A stretch of DNA of 64,000 nt. Source: Bacteroidales bacterium. GTDB lineage: Bacteria > Bacteroidota > Bacteroidia > Bacteroidales > UBA10428. Position 1 is the first letter of the stretch. Every line of letters begins with the position of its first letter. Under the pieces are notes generated by a model, which saw only the letters and a program-made list of their open reading frames with translations, had not been told where the DNA came from and searched no databases. The position numbers and the translations under genes were made by a program. The DNA is taken from positions 20,935 to 84,934 of the forward strand of contig JAFGKY010000008.1 of NCBI GenBank assembly GCA_016928305.1, read 5' to 3'. This document shows, piece by piece, positions 59,924 to 64,000 of this stretch.

Positions 59924-60732
59924 GCCTTAACACGGATTACTTCATGAATCAACTGTGCAATTGAATCAAAAGCATCAATAATTGTCTTATTTGACTGGTT
60001 ATAAATCGTCATTCCTTTATCAGAGACTTCACCAATTTCCATTACCAGTGGAATCTGTCCCAAAAGCCTTGTCCGGAACTCCCGGGCCAGCTTTTCTCCA
60101 CCTCCTTGTCCGAAAATGAAATATTTCTCGTCGGGATGATTAGTGGGCGTAAACCACGACATGTTTTCAATGATACCCAATACGGGTATATTCAGGTCAG
60201 GATTGGAAAACATAGCCGTTGCTTTACGGGCATCTGAGATAGCAATTTCCTGGGGAGTTGTGATTATAACAGCCCCTGAAAGATTCAATTTTTGAATTGT
60301 TGTAAGCTGTATATCCCCGGTTCCTGGAGGAAAATCAATAATCATGTAATCGGTTTCACCCCATTCCGTATCCCTGAGAAGCTGTGTCAATCCGTTGGAA
60401 GCCATAGGTCCCCGCCAGATAAGAGACTGGCCGGGGGAGATAAAAAAACCGATGGATATTAGTTTAACACCATACTTTTCAATGGGAAAGATTACTTCTT
60501 TATCGTCTTTTTTTTCTCCGGAAGGCCGTTCGTTTTGCACTCCGAATATCATGGGTATGGAAGGCCCGTACAGATCAGCATCCATCAGGGCCGTTTTAAA
60601 ACCCTGTCGCGCTAATGATACAGCCAGGTTTGCCGCAATTGTTGATTTTCCGACGCCGCCTTTACCCGAAGCAATTACGATAATATTTTTTACACCGGGA
60701 AGCTCAATTTTCTCAAATACTTTTTGGTTCAT
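59920..60732 (-). CDS. Mrp/NBP35-type Fe-S scaffold ATPase
   Basis: 270 residues, P-loop ATPase of the Mrp/ApbC/NBP35 group that carries and delivers 4Fe-4S clusters. Deviant Walker A VIASGKGGVGKSTIAANLAV, switch DADLYGPSIP, DYMIIDFPPGTGDIQLT. The family's C-terminal CxxC is not obvious here, so it may act with the neighbouring cluster ATPases. It lacks the N-terminal DUF59 domain of long Mrp. Overlaps the upstream gene by 20 nt and the downstream one by 4 nt. Confident on family, not on role. Confidence 0.85.
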   Translation of the reverse strand: MNQKVFEKIELPGVKNIIVIASGKGGVGKSTIAANLAVSLARQGFKTALMDADLYGPSIPMIFGVQNERPSGEKKDDKEVIFPIEKYGVKLISIGFFISPGQSLIWRGPMASNGLTQLLRDTEWGETDYMIIDFPPGTGDIQLTTIQKLNLSGAVIITTPQEIAISDARKATAMFSNPDLNIPVLGIIENMSWFTPTNHPDEKYFIFGQGGGEKLAREFRTRLLGQIPLVMEIGEVSDKGMTIYNQSNKTIIDAFDSIAQLIHEVIRVKA

Positions 60733-61609
60733 AAATGATTGATGTTATTGTGTTCCATATTTTTTTCAATTCATTCGTAATGGTACCCTGTGGTTCAGCT
60801 TCAATCATTGTTTTGCTATCCAACAGGGCATACACCATTGCATCATCATAGGGTATTTTACCGAGTATTGGAATCCCCTCGCTCTTAAGTCTGGTTTCAA
60901 TCGTGCTTGTCATATCTTCATTCAGGTCATATTTATTGATGATGACCTGAACGGGAGTACGGAAGCGCCCGATCATTTCAATGAGGCGCTGCAGGTCATG
61001 CCAACCCGACAAGGTCGGTTCTGTTATGGCAACGACAAGATCCGTTCCCGTTACGGAAGAAATTACAGGACAGCCAATACCCGGTGGTCCATCAATAAGG
61101 ATATACCGGGCTTTATTTTTCAGTGCGGTTTCTTTTGCGTATTGCCTGATTTTTGAAACCAGCCTTCCCGAGTTTTCTTCAGCAATACCTAATTTTCCAT
61201 ATATCATTGGCCCGAAACGACAATTGGAAAAAAAGAGCTGGTTGTTTTCATACCGGTTAATGGAAATGGCTTTGACAGGACAGGCTTCAACACATAAACC
61301 ACATCCCTCACAGGCATATTCGTCAATCTGATAAATATTGTCCTTTACTTCAATAGCATTAAAGCGGCATAATTCTTTACATAATCGGCATGCAGTGCAT
61401 TTTTCACTATTTATTTCTGCTTTTGCACCACTGGTAAATTTTTCATGTTGGTATATCACAGGTGATAACAAAAGATGCAGGTCGGCAGCATCAACATCAC
61501 AATCAGCAAATACGGCATTCTCTGCAAGGGCAGCAAGGGATGCTGTTATACTTGTTTTCCCGGTACCTCCTTTGCCGCTTAACATAACTATTTCAAACGG
61601 TTTCTCCAT
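60713..61609 (-). CDS. MinD-family ATPase with inserted ferredoxin domain (copy B)
   Basis: 298 residues. Deviant Walker A LSGKGGTGKTSITASL (about 9-24), then two 4Fe-4S motifs inserted after the switch region: CTACRLCKELC (about 72-82) and CEGCGLCVEACP (about 99-110). The ATPase resumes with ILIDGPPGIGCPVISSVTGTDLVVAITEPTLSGWHDL. Such ferredoxin-MinD proteins occur in pairs in ORP and related anaerobic clusters. It overlaps its homologue copy A by 17 nt and Mrp by 20 nt, so the genes are tightly coupled. Confidence 0.88.
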   Translation of the reverse strand: MEKPFEIVMLSGKGGTGKTSITASLAALAENAVFADCDVDAADLHLLLSPVIYQHEKFTSGAKAEINSEKCTACRLCKELCRFNAIEVKDNIYQIDEYACEGCGLCVEACPVKAISINRYENNQLFFSNCRFGPMIYGKLGIAEENSGRLVSKIRQYAKETALKNKARYILIDGPPGIGCPVISSVTGTDLVVAITEPTLSGWHDLQRLIEMIGRFRTPVQVIINKYDLNEDMTSTIETRLKSEGIPILGKIPYDDAMVYALLDSKTMIEAEPQGTITNELKKIWNTITSIIYEPKSI

Positions 61610-62453
61610 TTATCACTTGTTTAATAATAGCATGAAATGTTTTTCTTAGTTTTGGGTCATATTCAGGTAATAATATTCCCTGGGAATAAGCTCTGGCATA
61701 TTCTTTTCTAAACGGGATCTCACCTAAAAGGGAAATGTTTTCTTCTTGAATATAATCATACAGGGGATGATAATCCAGACCAGCTTTGTTGATCACAATC
61801 CCATGCTTTTTACCCAGTTGTTTAACTGTCTCAGTCATGAGCCTCAGGTCATGAAGGCCAAAAGGAGTTGGTTCGGTTACCATAATGACATAATCGGCCT
61901 TGGAAACAGTAGCTATTACAGGGCAAGAAGTGCCGGGTGGAGAATCAAAAAGGATAATGCCTTTAGGTTTTGCATGGTTTATCGTTTCTCTTATTACCCG
62001 GGTTTGCAGTGCACTTCCAACATGCATACGGCCTTCAATAAATTCATCCTGTGTATAATAATCATAATGGGTTATGGAACCTATTTCCCGGTTGCACTCA
62101 ATAATGGCCTTTTCATTGCAAACATATGAACAGGCACCGCATCCATGACACATATCATCCACAATCTCGATAAAATTTATCGTGGGCAGCATAATAATGG
62201 CATTAAAAGTACAAATTGTTTTGCATCTACCGCAAAAAGTACACTTACTTGTATTTATTTGCGGAATGGAAATAGTGACCGGATAACTGCCTGTTTTTGA
62301 TGCCTTAATAAATATATGGCAATTCGGTTCTTCTACATCACAATCCAATAATTGCACATTGTATTTCAGATGCTTTGTCAGCACATGAAATAGCCCTGTG
62401 CTTACCGTTGTCTTTCCTGTCCCTCCTTTTCCGCTTGTGATGGCTATTTTCAT
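61593..62453 (-). CDS. MinD-family ATPase with inserted ferredoxin domain (copy A)
   Basis: 286 residues. Walker A ITSGKGGTGKTTVSTGL, clusters CTFCGRCKTICTF and CHGCGACSYVCNEKA (the last motif lacks the usual Pro), then DSPPGTSCPVIATVSKADYVIMVTEPTPFGLHDLRLM. Homologous to the next gene and encoded just upstream of it with a 17-nt overlap. The pair probably forms a heterodimer that binds two clusters on each side and uses ATP to alter redox or protein contacts; that is inference. Confidence 0.88.
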   Translation of the reverse strand: MKIAITSGKGGTGKTTVSTGLFHVLTKHLKYNVQLLDCDVEEPNCHIFIKASKTGSYPVTISIPQINTSKCTFCGRCKTICTFNAIIMLPTINFIEIVDDMCHGCGACSYVCNEKAIIECNREIGSITHYDYYTQDEFIEGRMHVGSALQTRVIRETINHAKPKGIILFDSPPGTSCPVIATVSKADYVIMVTEPTPFGLHDLRLMTETVKQLGKKHGIVINKAGLDYHPLYDYIQEENISLLGEIPFRKEYARAYSQGILLPEYDPKLRKTFHAIIKQVINGETV

Positions 62454-62456
62454 GCG

Positions 62457-62520
62457 TTGATTGTATGATTTTTTGATCTGTTGATTTGGTATTTTGTGGT
62501 TTGGCCGTTTAGGTGTTTGG
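62457..62520. repeat. degenerate 8-bp array, 8 units
   Basis: Eight octamers in phase, from TTGATTGT and ATGATTTT through TTGATTTG to TGGTTTGG and GTGTTTGG, grading from AT- to G-rich. It starts 4 nt upstream of the MinD copy A start, in the 180-nt gap to DUF89. Confidence 0.6.
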
Positions 62521-62633
62521 GTGTCCCGACTGCAGGCTGTTGAGCTATATAAATGTATGATTGTTTAACTATATCAGCAATCCGTCAGCTAAAGCAGACG
62601 TTAATAGATTAAGGCAACCGTAACAATTGCAAC

Positions 62634-63515
62634 TTACAACCTTATACCCTTTCTTTTCGGAAGTGACATTTTTTGGTTATACAAAATAACAGCATCACCT
62701 TCTCTCGTCCCTGTGATCTCTGCCATTACTTTGCATTTGATCATCAGCAGAAAGAATATTTTTTTATGGACTTCATCCAATAGACCTTCCAGATTACCCT
62801 GACCTTTTGATATAATGACATCCGCTTTCCGGTATATTTCCTGAAAAGCTGTTGAACACCGGTTAATCAGTGTAGATGGTGCGTTATAGCCGTTGGAAAT
62901 GACCTTTGCAATTTTCGTAAGACCAACAATTTTGGCATCTTCCAGGGTTACATCATTAATGATATTACCTCCGCGTACAGCAAAGTAAAGGTTCGGATGG
63001 CCTATGATTTCTATCAACAACTTGTCCAGCAATATTTCCCCGGCATTATCACCCAGGTATAACACAGTTGATGCATTTTGCAGCACTCCGGCCAGCAATC
63101 GTGAATGGTCAATGGCTGGATCTTTGGATACGGCTAATGATAAAGCCCGGTATATGTCAAACTGCTTTGGCGGGCCGAAGTCAATAATATTGCCTGCCAG
63201 AGCGTATCTTAATGCTGTTTGAAAAGGATTGTCTGATTTGGATATGATATCCCGGATATCTTCTTCCAGGGCTAATAATAACTTGTTATATTCTTTTTTT
63301 TCTTTTTTGTACAGGTCCTCGATACGAGAGGCTTTTCTAATCAGCCGGTGCAATAAACATGAGGCTTCAGGTGCTGAAAGATTATTGTCTTTGTGGTCGT
63401 CAATGAATAATCTGAAGCGCATTATTATTTCTTTGGCTAAATCATTGCGGATATGATATTTGGCAAGCAATTTATTTGCCTGCAATAAGAAACAATCAAA
63501 ACATTCAGTATGCAT
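62634..63515 (-). CDS. DUF89-family protein (ARMT1-like damage-control phosphatase)
   Basis: 293 residues. N-terminal HTECFDCFLLQANKLL with two close Cys and a helical bundle, then a Rossmann-like domain with LYLGDNAGEILLDKLLIEII (the metal-binding D-N-x2-GE motif) and RGGNIINDVTLEDAKIVG, then ISKGQGNLEGL. DUF89 enzymes dephosphorylate damaged or toxic phosphometabolites using Co or Ni. The bacterial/archaeal short form occurs beside ORP or NifX-like genes. It is 9 nt after the NifX-like stop and starts 180 nt before the MinD pair. Confidence 0.8.
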   Translation of the reverse strand: MHTECFDCFLLQANKLLAKYHIRNDLAKEIIMRFRLFIDDHKDNNLSAPEASCLLHRLIRKASRIEDLYKKEKKEYNKLLLALEEDIRDIISKSDNPFQTALRYALAGNIIDFGPPKQFDIYRALSLAVSKDPAIDHSRLLAGVLQNASTVLYLGDNAGEILLDKLLIEIIGHPNLYFAVRGGNIINDVTLEDAKIVGLTKIAKVISNGYNAPSTLINRCSTAFQEIYRKADVIISKGQGNLEGLLDEVHKKIFFLLMIKCKVMAEITGTREGDAVILYNQKMSLPKRKGIRL

Positions 63516-63524
63516 ATTTTCCTT

Positions 63525-63863
63525 TTAATGATCGCATGTATTTTCGCCTGTTGCAAGGTTTTCATCCAAAAACTCCTCTGCCAGCTTTCTGGCCGATTTT
63601 TCTAAGACGCCTGTGTATACCTGAATGTTATGCTGGTTAAACAGTGAAATGGCCCGGTGCCCCATCCCCCCGGCTATGACATGGGTTACTCCTTTTGAAG
63701 CAAGCCAGGCCGGAAGAATACCCGGTTCATGCGGCGGTGGATCAAGATAAATTTCTTCTGTTATTTTCTTATCCTCTGCCCTGAAAATAGCGAATTGTTT
63801 ACAATGACCGAAATGCTGGCATAAACAATTGTCACTTACAGGAATTGCAATGATTTGATTCAT
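63525..63863 (-). CDS. NifX/NifB-superfamily (orange-protein-like) protein
   Basis: 112 residues, dinitrogenase iron-molybdenum cofactor family. MNQIIAIPVSDNCLCQHFGHCKQFAIFRAED, then GVTHVIAGGMGHRAISLFNQHNIQVYTG; the HFGHC and GGMG segments are family features. Members such as the orange protein of Desulfovibrio bind Mo-Cu or other metal-sulfur clusters. Five further Cys/His near the C-terminus (GENTCDH) could ligate metal. No nifHDK is visible, so nitrogenase assembly is unlikely. First gene of the cluster. Confidence 0.82.
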   Translation of the reverse strand: MNQIIAIPVSDNCLCQHFGHCKQFAIFRAEDKKITEEIYLDPPPHEPGILPAWLASKGVTHVIAGGMGHRAISLFNQHNIQVYTGVLEKSARKLAEEFLDENLATGENTCDH

Positions 63864-63933
63864 TCTATTGTATTGTTTATTTTTATTATTCTTTTCTGCA
63901 ATTGTTTATGAAAACCTACAGGTATATCAATAC

Positions 63934-64000
63934 ATACCGAATACCGAATACCGAATACCGAATACCGAATACCGAATACCGAATACCGAATACCGAATAC
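63934..64000. repeat. perfect 7-bp array ATACCGA, more than 9 units
   Basis: Identical heptamers to the window edge, so the true length is unknown. The most perfect of the 7-bp arrays. It lies upstream of the NifX-like gene. Confidence 0.9.

Noticed and set aside
63525..63863. Nitrogenase cofactor role for the NifX-like gene
   Set aside because: No nifHDKEN or nifB is present; neighbours match ORP-type clusters instead.
63934..64000. CRISPR array
   Set aside because: Units are 7 bp and directly abutting with no spacers, so it is a simple tandem repeat.

Overview
The window reads as the chromosome of an anaerobic member of the Bacteroidota, probably an uncultured Bacteroidales or Marinilabiliales relative. 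Three things point there: several intergenic regions carry the Bacteroidota-type -7 element TAnnTTTG (a few with TTG 19-20 nt upstream); one secreted enzyme ends in a type IX secretion (T9SS) sorting domain; and there are family markers such as an HU-CCDC81/SPOR protein and an RcsB-unrelated set of hybrid kinases. Shine-Dalgarno sequences are mostly absent. No rRNA, tRNA, CRISPR array, prophage or complete insertion sequence was seen.

Layout. 0.3-4 kb: a helical hypothetical protein, a GH3-type acyl-acid-amido synthetase, a LysE exporter and a DUF2179 membrane protein. 4.1-9.4 kb: a heterodisulfide-reductase-like electron-transfer operon (HdrC, HdrB, compact HdrA, ferredoxin-like protein, membrane HdrDE-like fusion). 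9.5-16 kb: an Ig-like lipoprotein, a structured/repetitive intergenic region with a 150-bp inverted-repeat element, an HtrA protease, a 56-residue membrane protein and a T9SS-secreted SGNH hydrolase. 16-21.3 kb: TSUP exporter, thioredoxin reductase, nitroreductase, an exported RraA-like protein and glucuronate isomerase. 21.3-26.2 kb: a three-gene phosphorelay cluster. 26.4-34.6 kb: a glycan locus (family 3 glycosidase, 1140-residue unassigned protein, divergent sugar transporter with an Ig-like insertion). 34.7-39.2 kb: a DNA-binding repeat protein, MazG, a SAM hydrolase, PhoH and PurC. 39.4-45.6 kb: a LysM/periplasmic-binding protein, a membrane-anchored degenerate receiver, class II photolyase, Pgl and Zwf. 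45.6-54 kb: ankyrin/beta-barrel protein, TPR protein, RecR, ROK kinase, HU-SPOR protein, GH9 cellulase. 54.4-58.5 kb: a fused MFS/spermidine-synthase-like protein and a second HdrCB pair. 59-63.9 kb: an anaerobe-type cluster (NifX-like protein, DUF89, two ferredoxin-MinD ATPases, Mrp, radical SAM) resembling the orange-protein (ORP) operons.

How the genes fit together. The two Hdr modules and the ORP-like cluster suggest strictly anaerobic, Fe-S-rich thiol/disulfide or quinone-linked electron transfer. The GH9, GH3, SGNH, UxaC and GPH-transporter genes suggest growth on plant-type polysaccharides, with glucose entering through a ROK glucokinase and the oxidative pentose phosphate branch (Zwf, Pgl).

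The most unusual signal is not a gene. Many intergenic gaps hold degenerate tandem arrays whose units differ from locus to locus but keep an exact 7-bp phase (a smaller set keeps 8 bp). At recR and pgl the first repeat unit overlaps the stop codon.
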